Source: Eubacterium sp.
GTDB lineage: Bacteria > Bacillota > Clostridia > Lachnospirales > Lachnospiraceae
Length of the DNA: 64,000 nt
NCBI GenBank assembly: GCA_017459345.1
Contig: JAFUDC010000077.1
Coordinates: 1-64,000 of the forward strand
Direction: 5' to 3'
Shown: in pieces, positions 36,600-45,190 of the stretch
Layout of the letters: each line of letters opens with the position of its first letter
Position numbering within the stretch: the stretch's first letter is position 1
The notes under the pieces: generated by a model
The model's database searches: none
What the model was told of the DNA's origin: nothing
What the model saw: only the letters and a program-made list of their open reading frames with translations
Made by a program: the position numbers and the translations under genes

Positions 36600-38078
36600 C
36601 TACTTACCAATATTCAGATCTATATGTGCAAATATATCCTGCATCTCTTTGGAAAAAACATCCTCCTCCCAGGTCTGCTCTTTTCCGTCCAGACGATAAG
36701 AAAGGGTCGTCGTATTGAGCAGGTCTTTCCATGTGATATTCTGGCTGCTGCTGTTTCCTCCCCAGGTACCGCAGCCAAGTGTGTTGGTAGATGCAAGGCC
36801 ATTAAACCATGCTCCGCCGTTTCCGGAGGAGTGGGGCTGATTTACCAGAATCCGTGAAACCTTCATCCTTTCCGCTAATTGCTCCGCCTGTGCATTCTGC
36901 TTTGTATAGAGTCCGCAGCTATGGCCGCTTCCCTGATAAGATAGTATATCTTCCATGATATTTTGTGCCTGCACAAAGTCTTCGACACGGAAAATGGTCA
37001 GCACCGGGCAAAGCTTTTCTCCTGCAGAAACAGGGACTTTGGTAAACTGGTCTTCTTCTAACAAAAGATATGTGGTGGAAGACGGAACCTTAAAACCGGA
37101 AAGCTCTGCCAGCTTCAGGGCATTTTGCGCCGGTGTTTTCCGGCTCATCTGGTTGTTTTCCGGCCAGTTGGGCCATATCGTCTGTATCAGCTTCTGCTTT
37201 TCTTCCTGCTTTCTTTTTATAACATAAGCGCCATGTTTTTCACATTCTGCAATGACCTTTTCGTAAATGTCGGTATGGACCAGGAGGTTACTTTCTGAAG
37301 AACAACTGGAGGAATTATCAAAGGACTGAGACTGGTTAAGCTGTCTTGCCAGCTGTTCTATGTCAGCGGTTATATCGACATATACGGTGCAGTTCCCTGC
37401 CCCTACGCCGATGGCCGGCGTCCCGGAAGAATATGCAGCGTGAACCAGTCCCTTTCCGCCGGTCGCCACAACAAAATCACTTTGCCCCATCAGTTCCGAA
37501 ACGGTGTCCCGTCCGGAATGTTCTTCATCAATAAACTGAAGCAGGTCAGGGGGAGCATCAAAAGCCTCCAGCACCTTCCGGATATAGTTTACAATGTAAT
37601 CTGCAGTCTTCCGCCCTCTGTGGTGAGGAGAAAGGATCAGGGCATTTCTGGTTTTTAAAGCCCAGAGGGTTTTGATGATGGGGGTGGACTCACCATTGGT
37701 AACCGGGATCACTGCACTCACCACTCCCATCGGTTTGGCATAGATTACCAGCTTCTTTTCTTCATCCCTGGCAATCTCACCTACCGAAAGCTGTCCTTTC
37801 ATTTCACTGTAGACCGAAGTGATTTTATTCCAGAGCTTTTGCTGCTTGTCCTGCTCCTTGCCCATCTGGGATTCCCTGACAAGTAGCCGGGCAGCCTTTT
37901 CCCGGAATTCTCTCCGGGTGCAGGCGTAAGCCACCGCTTCACAGAGCTGGTCCACTTTCTTCTGGGAAAAATCATTGGCTGTTTTCTGGGCAATGCGTGC
38001 TCTGTTTATCAATTCATTGACATATGCTTTATGAATAAGTTCATTATTTTCTGACATTGTTTGATATTTAACTCCCAT
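36600..38078 (-). CDS. CoA-acylating aldehyde dehydrogenase (SauS/EutE-like)
   Basis: 492 residues. ALDH fold: 'PMGVVSAVIPVTNGESTPIIKTLWALKTRNALILSPHH', 'VVATGGKGLVHAAYSSGTPAIGVGAGNCTVYVD', and catalytic Cys in 'SQSFDNSSSCSSESNLLV', followed by 'GSGHSCGLYTK' and 'NTLGCGTWGGNSSSQNITWKDLLN'. The layout is that of acylating enzymes (EutE, PduP, AdhE N-half, sulfoacetaldehyde dehydrogenase SauS), which interconvert acyl-CoA and aldehyde. No AdhE alcohol domain. It is the last gene of an operon with a sulfonate-type importer and an acyl-CoA ligase. An ATG seven codons later with GGGAG upstream is an alternative start. Exact substrate unknown. Confidence 0.85.
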   Translation of the reverse strand: MGVKYQTMSENNELIHKAYVNELINRARIAQKTANDFSQKKVDQLCEAVAYACTRREFREKAARLLVRESQMGKEQDKQQKLWNKITSVYSEMKGQLSVGEIARDEEKKLVIYAKPMGVVSAVIPVTNGESTPIIKTLWALKTRNALILSPHHRGRKTADYIVNYIRKVLEAFDAPPDLLQFIDEEHSGRDTVSELMGQSDFVVATGGKGLVHAAYSSGTPAIGVGAGNCTVYVDITADIEQLARQLNQSQSFDNSSSCSSESNLLVHTDIYEKVIAECEKHGAYVIKRKQEEKQKLIQTIWPNWPENNQMSRKTPAQNALKLAELSGFKVPSSTTYLLLEEDQFTKVPVSAGEKLCPVLTIFRVEDFVQAQNIMEDILSYQGSGHSCGLYTKQNAQAEQLAERMKVSRILVNQPHSSGNGGAWFNGLASTNTLGCGTWGGNSSSQNITWKDLLNTTTLSYRLDGKEQTWEEDVFSKEMQDIFAHIDLNIGK

Positions 38079-38120
38079 TTTATCAGACTGCTAAAGAACA
38101 GATTTGTACGTTTTATGTAT

Positions 38121-38900
38121 TCAGGCTCTCCAGTTTTTCGTCAGTTTTTCAAGAGGGTTAAAGAGGAATTCATCCATAATGATCATCATCACGCCAAGGC
38201 AGATGATGGTTACAATGGTGATATCTGTCTGTCCCGTTGACCGGCCTACACTGAGCACATAGCCGATTCCGTTTGGTACGCCCACCAGCTCTGCCGCAAT
38301 GAGAACACGCCAGGCAAAGCCCAGCCCCAGACGGAAGCCTGTGGCGATATAGGGAATGATGCTTGGAAGAACACATTTGGTGATCATCTGCCATCTGGTC
38401 GCGCCCATTGTCTCTAAGGCCTGCATCAATATGGGATCCACATCCTGTACCCCCTGCAATGTGTTGGTAATGATCGGAGACAGGGATCCCATGGTGATAA
38501 TAAAGATTGCTGCTTTATCTCCCAGTCCAAACCATAAAATGGCCAGAGGTACCCAGGCTACACCGGGAATCGGGGATATGAAGCGAAACAGGGGATTGAT
38601 AAAATCGTGAAAATGCTGGCTAAGTCCCATGAAAATCGCAATGGGAATCCCGATTACAACGGCGAGAATGAAGCCCTTTAATACCCGCAGCAGGCTGACG
38701 CCCAGGTTACGGAGCAGGTATCCGGACACCACCATCTCATAAATGGTATGGAAAACCTTTGAGGGAAGTGGAAGCAGAAGCTGGCTGGCACGGATGCTGA
38801 CCCTTCCGAATATTCCGGTAACAGAAGCAATATACCAGATGATCAGCAGCAGTACGATCCCGGCGATTCCTTCCAGCCAGGGAATGATCTTATTTTTCAT
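38121..38900 (-). CDS. ABC transporter permease, SsuC/TauC family
   Basis: 259 residues, about six membrane helices. EAA loop with 'MGATRWQMITKCVLPSIIPYIATGFRLGLGFAWRVLIAAELVG' is the SsuC/TauC/NrtB pattern. Imports small oxyanions such as sulfonates, taurine, nitrate or bicarbonate-type ligands together with the adjacent binding protein and ATPase. GGAAGGGAC site upstream of ATG. Confidence 0.92.
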   Translation of the reverse strand: MKNKIIPWLEGIAGIVLLLIIWYIASVTGIFGRVSIRASQLLLPLPSKVFHTIYEMVVSGYLLRNLGVSLLRVLKGFILAVVIGIPIAIFMGLSQHFHDFINPLFRFISPIPGVAWVPLAILWFGLGDKAAIFIITMGSLSPIITNTLQGVQDVDPILMQALETMGATRWQMITKCVLPSIIPYIATGFRLGLGFAWRVLIAAELVGVPNGIGYVLSVGRSTGQTDITIVTIICLGVMMIIMDEFLFNPLEKLTKNWRA

Positions 38901-38921
38901 GAAAATGTCCCTTCCATATCC

Positions 38922-39968
38922 TCATTCTACAAAACTGTTGTTATAGAATTCTGCATCGTCCGGAATGCTGTCCAGATATCCGCAGTTCAAAGCCCACTCC
39001 AGGGTGGTATCAAGACCTGTGATATCAATATTATAGTTGAAATCCACACGAGTTCTGGAATCTGCGATGGTCTGTTCATCCTGTTCAAGGATACCAGCGA
39101 TCAGCTCATTTGCCTTTCCATCTGTGTTGATATAATCTACGGTCTTCTTATAAGAATCAACGAACTTCTGCAGGATATCTGCGTGGTTGGCAATGTAGTC
39201 ACCGGAGGCCGCAACAACATTTACAGGATAAAAGCTGTCACTTCCGGTTTCAGCCTGGATCTCCAGCGCAGAATCATATAAGATCTGTACATCATCGCCA
39301 TACTGCTGCTGAGCCTGTGTTACAAATGGCTCCCAGGAAATGATGGCATCAACTTCTCCTGTTGCATAAAGGGAGGTTGCCATATCTGCCGGCTTCATAC
39401 CAGGCTGTGAAGTGACATCCTTTTCTGCGTCAAGTCCTGCATTCTTTAAAATATGATCCCGAAGAAGGGTGTCTGTTACAGATCCAAGACCTGGCTCTGC
39501 GATGATCTTTCCCTTAAGGTCTGCCACAGAATCAATTCCTTCTCCCTTTGTCACCAGTACCACATGACCGCCGCCATTAGCGCCTGCTACCACCTGCATG
39601 TCAACCCCTTTGGAAAACCAGGTAGCTGCAGGGGCGATTCCAAAAAGTCCGATATCCAGCTCTCCGGCTGCAAAGGCTTCTGCAAGTGCTGTACCATCTG
39701 AGAAATCGGTGACTTCCACATTGATGCCTGCTTCTTCAAAGTATCCCAGTTCCTCGGAAACATATGGTGTCACGGTTCCCAATGCTTTGATGGAGCCTAC
39801 ACGAATGGTTGCAGCTTCAGCAGAATCCGCCTGATTATTGTCTGAGGATTCCGCATTTTCTGTGTTTTCTGCATTACCTGCAGAGTCTGATGAACCGGCA
39901 GAACCGCATGCCACAAGGGACATTCCCAATAATACTGCCATGATTCCCGCAAATACTTTCTTTTTCAT
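38922..39968 (-). CDS. ABC substrate-binding lipoprotein, SsuA/TauA/NMT1-like
   Basis: 348 residues. Signal peptide with lipobox LVACGS near residues 19-24. A Ser/Asn/Asp/Glu linker follows, then the two-lobed domain: 'IRVGSIKALGTVTPYVSEELGYFEEAGINVEVTDF', 'ELDIGLFGIAPAATWFSKGVDMQVVAGANGGGHVLVTK', 'VADLKGKIIAEPGLGSVTDTLL' and 'VDAIISWEPFVTQAQ'. This NMT1/SsuA fold binds sulfonates, taurine, thiamin precursors or nitrate. Ligand not decidable by eye. AAGGAGA site. Confidence 0.9.
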   Translation of the reverse strand: MKKKVFAGIMAVLLGMSLVACGSAGSSDSAGNAENTENAESSDNNQADSAEAATIRVGSIKALGTVTPYVSEELGYFEEAGINVEVTDFSDGTALAEAFAAGELDIGLFGIAPAATWFSKGVDMQVVAGANGGGHVVLVTKGEGIDSVADLKGKIIAEPGLGSVTDTLLRDHILKNAGLDAEKDVTSQPGMKPADMATSLYATGEVDAIISWEPFVTQAQQQYGDDVQILYDSALEIQAETGSDSFYPVNVVAASGDYIANHADILQKFVDSYKKTVDYINTDGKANELIAGILEQDEQTIADSRTRVDFNYNIDITGLDTTLEWALNCGYLDSIPDDAEFYNNSFVE

Positions 39969-40012
39969 TTCCTTAATCTCCTTCCTGGTTCATGAATCTT
40001 ATAGTGAATATA

Positions 40013-41635
40013 TCAAAAAGAGGATTGGTGTTCTTCCTCATATCTGCTCACAAATTTTAAGCGTTGTATTTTTCCACTGGGGCCTTTCGGGAAATCATCT
40101 GTAAAAAATATTTCCTTTGGAGCCTTGAAATCTGCCAGTCTGCTTTTGCAGAATTCGATTACTTCCTCTTCCGTAAGGCTCTGGCCTTCCCGTAATTTCA
40201 GATAGGCAACAACCTCCTCATTATACAAGGGGTTCGGTACCCCAACTGCTGCTGCCAGCTCCACCTGGGGAAGCTGATATAAGACCTCATCGATCTCCCT
40301 GGGAGAGAACTTTTCTCCTGCCCGGTTGATCAGTTCCTTTTTCCTTCCGTTGATGAAAAGGTAGCCTTCTTCATCCAGGTACCCCATATCTCCGGTGTGA
40401 TACCAGCCGTTTCGGAAAGCTTCTGCCGTTTCTTTTGGTTTATTGAGATATCCAAGGGCAATATTATCACCCCGGACAACGATCTCTCCTGTTTCCCGTG
40501 GAGGCAGGATATTCTCCAGATCATCCATAATCTGCACTTCATTACCATAGGCAAGCCCTACAGATCCGGTCTTGGTTTTTTGCGGAGGCAGCGGATTGGA
40601 AGTGATCTGGCTGGCTCCCTCCGATATTCCATAGGATTCGATCATGGGAATATGGTATCTTGCTTCAAATTCTTCTAAAACGGCTGCCGGTAAAGAGGAA
40701 GATGCGGATCTGGCAAAACGCAGGTGAGATGTATCAATATCCGGATCCTGTTCCTTTGCCAGCAATATGGAATAAATGGTTGGTACCGCATTCAGCCAGG
40801 TTACTTTATACTCTTCTACCCATTTCCAGTAATTTGAAGCACTGAATTTTGGGGGCATGATGATCTCACAGCCTGCCGCCAGGGGTGTGATCAGTGTAAT
40901 CACCAGTCCATTAATATGGAAAAGAGGCAAAACTCCCAGCACCACATCCTGGCTGGTGAGACGATGGGCTTTTGTAATGTTGTCGGTTTCCGCAATCAGG
41001 TTTTTGTGGGTCAGCATCACTCCTTTGGGGTTTCCGGTTGTCCCTGATGTATACAGGATCAGAGCCAGATCATCTTCTGTGGGAAGAACCGGATCATTAT
41101 GTTTTGGTGCAGCTTCATTGTGCTGCCTGTCAATCAATGGCTTTACTGCTTCATCTGCTGCTCCATCCTGTTCTGTCTCCTGTGCAGATAAAATGATCAA
41201 TACGATATCCCGCTGTCCGCTCTCCTTTATCTGGTACTGATAAATTGTCGGATCACTCTGACCTCTGAAGAAGGCTTCCCGCAATATATTTTCTTTCTCC
41301 GTAAATATCTTTTTGGTTGTCAGTATGTATTTTACCCCTGCATCTTCCAGAAGATAGCGGATTTCCTTTGATTTATAGGAAAAATTTACCGGAACAGTGA
41401 CCTGGCCCGCGTAGGTGATTCCAAAAAATATGGTGGCAATTTCAATTCCGTTTTCCATATAGATGGCAATCCGATCCCCTTTTTTTGCACCGTAATCATG
41501 GATAAACTGACTGATATTTTTTGATTCCAGAAAAAATTGATGAAAACTGATACTGTCCCGTGTAACCGGATTAGTGAGAAAGATATCTTCACTTGCTGAA
41601 TGTTTCGTCAGAATACCTGATAATGTACGTTCCAT
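40013..41635 (-). CDS. AMP-forming acyl-CoA ligase
   Basis: 540 residues. ANL motifs complete: 'ALILYTSGTTGNPKGVMLTHKNL' (P-loop), 'YGISEGASQI', 'GWYHTGDMGYLDEEGYLFINGRKKELINRAGEKFSPREIDE' and the catalytic Lys in 'FPKGPSGKIQRLKF'. 'INRAGEKFSPREID' resembles oxalyl-CoA and SauT-type ligases that act on small acids. Activates a carboxylate with ATP and CoA to the acyl-CoA used by the following dehydrogenase. ATG 41635 has AGGAGG upstream; an earlier ATG at 41656 lacks a site. Confidence 0.88.
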   Translation of the reverse strand: MERTLSGILTKHSASEDIFLTNPVTRDSISFHQFFLESKNISQFIHDYGAKKGDRIAIYMENGIEIATIFFGITYAGQVTVPVNFSYKSKEIRYLLEDAGVKYILTTKKIFTEKENILREAFFRGQSDPTIYQYQIKESGQRDIVLIILSAQETEQDGAADEAVKPLIDRQHNEAAPKHNDPVLPTEDDLALILYTSGTTGNPKGVMLTHKNLIAETDNITKAHRLTSQDVVLGVLPLFHINGLVITLITPLAAGCEIIMPPKFSASNYWKWVEEYKVTWLNAVPTIYSILLAKEQDPDIDTSHLRFARSASSSLPAAVLEEFEARYHIPMIESYGISEGASQITSNPLPPQKTKTGSVGLAYGNEVQIMDDLENILPPRETGEIVVRGDNIALGYLNKPKETAEAFRNGWYHTGDMGYLDEEGYLFINGRKKELINRAGEKFSPREIDEVLYQLPQVELAAAVGVPNPLYNEEVVAYLKLREGQSLTEEEVIEFCKSRLADFKAPKEIFFTDDFPKGPSGKIQRLKFVSRYEEEHQSSF

Positions 41636-41659
41636 TGTTTTCCTCCTGATAAGCAATAG

Positions 41660-42436
41660 TTAAATGGAATATTCAATCGAACGCTGATCCACATATCCAT
41701 ACTGTTCCAGAACATGATTCCGGATCATGGAAAATTCATCACTGGTACGGATACGTGGTCTGGACATCTTTACATCCACGATCGTTTTGATCTTCCCGGG
41801 AGAGCTGGTCATGACAACAATTCTGTCCGAAAGATAGATGGCTTCCTCCACATCATGTGTGACAAAGACGGTAGTAAACCTATGCTTCTGCCATAATTCG
41901 ATCAGGTCATCCTGCAGGTTCATCCGGGTAAAGGCATCCAAAGCTCCGAAAGGCTCATCCATGAGCAGTACCTTTGAATCCATCACCAGCACCCTTGCAA
42001 TGGCAACCCGCTGCTTCATTCCACCGGATAACTGATGGGGATAGCTTTTCTCAAACCCTGTTAGTCCCACCAGGTCAATCGCCCATCGAACCTTCTCTCC
42101 CATCTCTTTTTTGTCAGTATGGACAAGCTCCAGTCCCACAGATATATTTTTTTCTACGGTCATCCATGGAAACAGTGCGTATTCCTGAAATACCATTCCC
42201 CGGCTTCTGCCCGGACGAACTAACTTCTCACCATCAAGCCAGACGCCTCCTGTATCCGGTTTCAATAATCCACTGATAATCTTAAGCAATGTAGATTTCC
42301 CACAGCCGGAAGGTCCAAGCAGGCTGACAAATTCCTGGTCTTTGATCTCCAGGGACACATTGTCAAGGGACAAAAACCGTTCAGAAGACTGATTCGATGT
42401 GAAGCTTTTTGAGATGTCCTTGATGGACAGCGCCAT
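41660..42436 (-). CDS. ABC transporter ATPase, SsuB/TauB family
   Basis: 258 residues. Walker A 'LLGPSGCGKSTLLKI', Q-loop 'VFQEYALFPWMTVEKNI', signature 'YPHQLSGGMKQRVAIARVL', Walker B 'VLLMDEPFGALDAFTR' and H-loop 'VFVTHDVEEAIYLSDR'. The 'GALDAFTRMNLQ' segment is typical of SsuB/TauB. First gene of the operon; leader has GAGGAGGTG before the ATG. Confidence 0.95.
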   Translation of the reverse strand: MALSIKDISKSFTSNQSSERFLSLDNVSLEIKDQEFVSLLGPSGCGKSTLLKIISGLLKPDTGGVWLDGEKLVRPGRSRGMVFQEYALFPWMTVEKNISVGLELVHTDKKEMGEKVRWAIDLVGLTGFEKSYPHQLSGGMKQRVAIARVLVMDSKVLLMDEPFGALDAFTRMNLQDDLIELWQKHRFTTVFVTHDVEEAIYLSDRIVVMTSSPGKIKTIVDVKMSRPRIRTSDEFSMIRNHVLEQYGYVDQRSIEYSI

Positions 42437-42457
42437 GATTTCACCTCCTCACCCAAT

Positions 42458-42480
42458 AAACATATATATAAACTATGTTT
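42458..42480 (-). promoter_or_regulatory. Palindromic operator at the transcription start of the sulfonate-type operon
   Basis: AAACATA (42458-42464) and TATGTTT (42474-42480) form a 7-bp dyad with 9-base centre. Its right half lies about 5 bases after the -10 element, so a dimeric regulator would block or read the promoter. No regulator gene is adjacent. Confidence 0.55.
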
Positions 42481-42484
42481 AATT

Positions 42485-42513
42485 ATTGTATGTGGTATAG
42501 AGGGTTTTGTAAA
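42485..42513 (-). promoter_or_regulatory. Sigma-A promoter of the sulfonate-type operon
   Basis: On the minus strand TTTACA (42508-42513), a 17-base spacer and TACAAT (42485-42490). About 49 bases before the ATPase ATG. Confidence 0.75.
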
Positions 42514-42603
42514 TAGGATTAAAATTTAATTATTTTCTATGGGAAAAAATTCAGGAAGAAATGTAAAAAAAAGCGATAGTCCAGTCCTTTACCCTATAAA
42601 TAA

Positions 42604-42631
42604 CAAAAGTGCCAACGATAGTATTGGCACT
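42604..42631 (-). terminator. Terminator of the tannase-like gene
   Basis: AGTGCCAA (42608-42615) / TTGGCACT (42624-42631), eight-base loop; on the minus strand followed by TTTGTTATTT. About 80 bases after the tannase stop. Confidence 0.65.
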
Positions 42632-42709
42632 CCTGTATCATATCATTATTCAATTTTTACTTTTGGATATCCCAATCCCCGGGCCATGCTATTTAAAGTC
42701 AACGGATGG

Positions 42710-45016
42710 TTATTGTGTATTGAATAAACCGGAAAGAGTCTCCTGGTTTTCTTCCAATACCTTCAGTACATATTTATCCCAATGACGTGCGTCCTTAGTG
42801 GAACTGCCGAAAACGTAATCCTCCTGCCCATAATCTATCACGTCGAATCCCGGAATGGCCTTACTTGCGCCGGCGGTTCGATAAGATACAGCATCTGCAA
42901 GAGTAAACGCTGCCCCCTCTTTGCTGTCATAGGTTACCCATCCGGAAATATCTGTTCCGGCTGCTTCCGTGGCCGAGCCATTTGCCGTCTGCGGGGAGGG
43001 GTCTTCCTTGGTCACTGCCACGGCATCTGCCTTGTATTTGCCATACATTTCATCCACATAAAGGGACAGGGAGTCTCCCAGGATTTCTGAAGGTACATGT
43101 CCCCCGTCCCACTGCCATTCAATCTCTGCATCCGTGCCGGCATTCAGCCATGCAATCTGCAGATTCAGTGAGTTCATCATGGAGATATCTCCCTCGGAGG
43201 CTCCGCTTAAGATGCGGGCCCAGGCTGGATTAGAAGTTCCTTCTGCCCCGATATAATTGATGGGGTTATAGAGGTCCACGATGTTGTTGCCATACTCATC
43301 TCCTGCCTCAAGCTCTGCAATATCAGACTGATAGGCCTCAAGCATCTCTTCTAAACTGGAATAATTGCCGGAATCCGTGCCGCTTCCGGCAGATTGAGTG
43401 GTGCCTGAATCGGGAGTGCCGACTTTTTCACCACCGCCTGGGAAATTGTTCTGATTATCATCGCTTACATCGCCGGGAAAGTCTTTCTGATCTTCGCCAG
43501 TTTGGTTTCCACCCGGGAACCCCTTCTGGCCGCCATTTCCATTCCCACCGGGGAAGCCGCCGGGACCGCCGCCATTATTGTTTCCACCGGGGAAGCCGCC
43601 GGGACCAGGTCCCTGCCGGTCTGACTCAGAGCTTCCCTTCGCATAACGCCCCTCTATAAATGCCTGGGCTTTATCATCGGATGACATTGCAGCGACCTCC
43701 TCATCCGAAAGAGCATTTCCATCTGTATCGAACCAGGTCCAGTCCTGGGCATAATCCAGTCGGTCCAGATAGTCGTTAAGGCTCTGTCTGAATTCCGAAA
43801 GGTAGAGGTCAAGATAGGTTCCATAATAGCCATTGGTATCCTCGTGGGACTGGGCATCGTACTCAATCGTCAGGGGAACGGTATCCTCAGTGTCCCCATC
43901 CTGATTCAGGTCAAATCCAAGATCCGCCTCACTGACGGACAGGTTTTTTTCGTTGATGTAATCCATGTATTCTGCGGCCAGGTATTGGGCAGTCTGCTTC
44001 TGGAAAGCAGTATTAAATTCATAGTCCGTATCCAGATAATACTCAAAGGCCATTGCCATATCCGCCTCGGAAAGAGAGGTGATGGCACTGTAGGCCATGC
44101 AGCCCCACACGCCATCGGACAAGGCCATTTCCTGACCGTCGATGGTCACACTGGTGATGTAGTTCCCATTTTCATCCTGGTAAACGCCTACCGCGCCGGC
44201 TGCAATCTCATAATCGTAGTAATCAGAGTGATCGGAGCTTGCCGCCAGCATCACTGCGTGAGCTCCTCCCCCGGATCCTCCTGTGGAGACAAAGTAATCC
44301 ACACTTCCCGGAAGGTTTCCAAGCAGGATATTGTACTTCACAAAGCGAACGGCGTTTTTCTGGTCCACCAGACAGGAGGGGGCATCTCCGGTGTAAACTG
44401 TATTACCACTTTCATCTGTTGTGGTACTTTGCTTGCCCCTGTTGCCGCAGGCTACATTGATATAGCCCTCTTTAGCATAGGTGGAGGCAGCCGTCTGGTT
44501 CTGCTGCTCACTGTAACCGGCCGCTCCTGTATTGACGATCACCGGTGCAGTGGCTGCGGTATAGACCTGTCCGTTGCTGCTGGTAACAGAAGCTTCATCA
44601 TCCATGACCAGGTTTCCATTTGCCGTCCCGCTTGTCACATCAGCCTCTCCATCCCCATCGGTGTCAACGCCTTTTACGTAGGCAGCCGGCACACAGACGG
44701 ATACGCCTTGCTCATCCTCAATTTGAGGCTTGGTTACGGCAGTGACGATGGAGAGAGTCCAGGAATCAGAGCTGTCATCATAGGTCCATTCCGGATTCAT
44801 ATTGGCAAGGTTCAGTTTATCTTCGATGGCCGTCATGGCTTCCGTTTTATTCCGGGTGCTGCTGCCTGCTGTCGTGCTCTGACCTGATTCGTTGACTGAT
44901 CCGTCAGCTGCGTTAGTTGAATCGGAAGAACTTCCTGAGCCTGCAGAACAGGAACAAAGGCCAATTGTCATGATTGAAGCCAGTAAGAATGCCGTAAATC
45001 TTCTAAAATGCTTCAT
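42710..45016 (-). CDS. Secreted tannase-family esterase lipoprotein
   Basis: 768 residues. Signal peptide with lipobox near Cys21-23 (IGLCSCSAG). The conserved tannase block 'GYINVACGNRGK', 'APSCLVDQKNAVRFVKYN..LLGNLPGSVDYFVSTGGSGGGAHAVMLAASSDHSDYY' matches bacterial tannases, with the nucleophile Ser in GGSGGG near residue 250. Residues ~465-530 are a Gly/Pro/Asn/Phe-rich linker (repeats of GGFPGGN). C-terminal part carries a possible Asp and His. Acts outside the cell on ester bonds of phenolic or gallate compounds. The ribosome site lies in a perfect inverted repeat. Exact substrate unproven. Confidence 0.78.
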   Translation of the reverse strand: MKHFRRFTAFLLASIMTIGLCSCSAGSGSSSDSTNAADGSVNESGQSTTAGSSTRNKTEAMTAIEDKLNLANMNPEWTYDDSSDSWTLSIVTAVTKPQIEDEQGVSVCVPAAYVKGVDTDGDGEADVTSGTANGNLVMDDEASVTSSNGQVYTAATAPVIVNTGAAGYSEQQNQTAASTYAKEGYINVACGNRGKQSTTTDESGNTVYTGDAPSCLVDQKNAVRFVKYNILLGNLPGSVDYFVSTGGSGGGAHAVMLAASSDHSDYYDYEIAAGAVGVYQDENGNYITSVTIDGQEMALSDGVWGCMAYSAITSLSEADMAMAFEYYLDTDYEFNTAFQKQTAQYLAAEYMDYINEKNLSVSEADLGFDLNQDGDTEDTVPLTIEYDAQSHEDTNGYYGTYLDLYLSEFRQSLNDYLDRLDYAQDWTWFDTDGNALSDEEVAAMSSDDKAQAFIEGRYAKGSSESDRQGPGPGGFPGGNNNGGGPGGFPGGNGNGGQKGFPGGNQTGEDQKDFPGDVSDDNQNNFPGGGEKVGTPDSGTTQSAGSGTDSGNYSSLEEMLEAYQSDIAELEAGDEYGNNIVDLYNPINYIGAEGTSNPAWARILSGASEGDISMMNSLNLQIAWLNAGTDAEIEWQWDGGHVPSEILGDSLSLYVDEMYGKYKADAVAVTKEDPSPQTANGSATEAAGTDISGWVTYDSKEGAAFTLADAVSYRTAGASKAIPGFDVIDYGQEDYVFGSSTKDARHWDKYVLKVLEENQETLSGLFNTQ

Positions 45017-45023
45017 ATAAAAA

Positions 45024-45138
45024 TTCCTCCTGTATGATTGAGCAATGTGTTAATCTGTTTCGCAATAGCACCTTGGGCTTTGCCCTTTTTAAGTTCAGAG
45101 GTGCCAAAACAATGCATAGCTCTATCATACAGGAGGAA
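45024..45138 (-). promoter_or_regulatory. 15-bp perfect inverted repeat in the tannase leader, sequestering its ribosome binding site
   Basis: TTCCTCCTGTATGAT (45024-45038) and ATCATACAGGAGGAA (45124-45138) are perfect complements; the first copy, read on the minus strand, contains AGGAGGA eight bases before the ATG. Between lie GCACCT/AGGTGC and GGGC/GCCC stems, so the whole 115-base leader can fold as one long structure. Confidence 0.7.
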
Positions 45139-45190
45139 AATTGAATATTAATTGATTAAAGTATTAAGATTTTGTGAAAAGGGAGGATTA

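Noticed and set aside
36419..36718. 99-codon plus-strand gene across the 33-base repeats
   Set aside because: No ribosome site, overlaps the end of the aldehyde dehydrogenase gene, and the repeat alone explains its KIAKQK pattern.
43844..44887. 347-codon plus-strand frame over the tannase gene
   Set aside because: Opposite to a strong family match; composition is unlike neighbouring proteins and there is no ribosome site.
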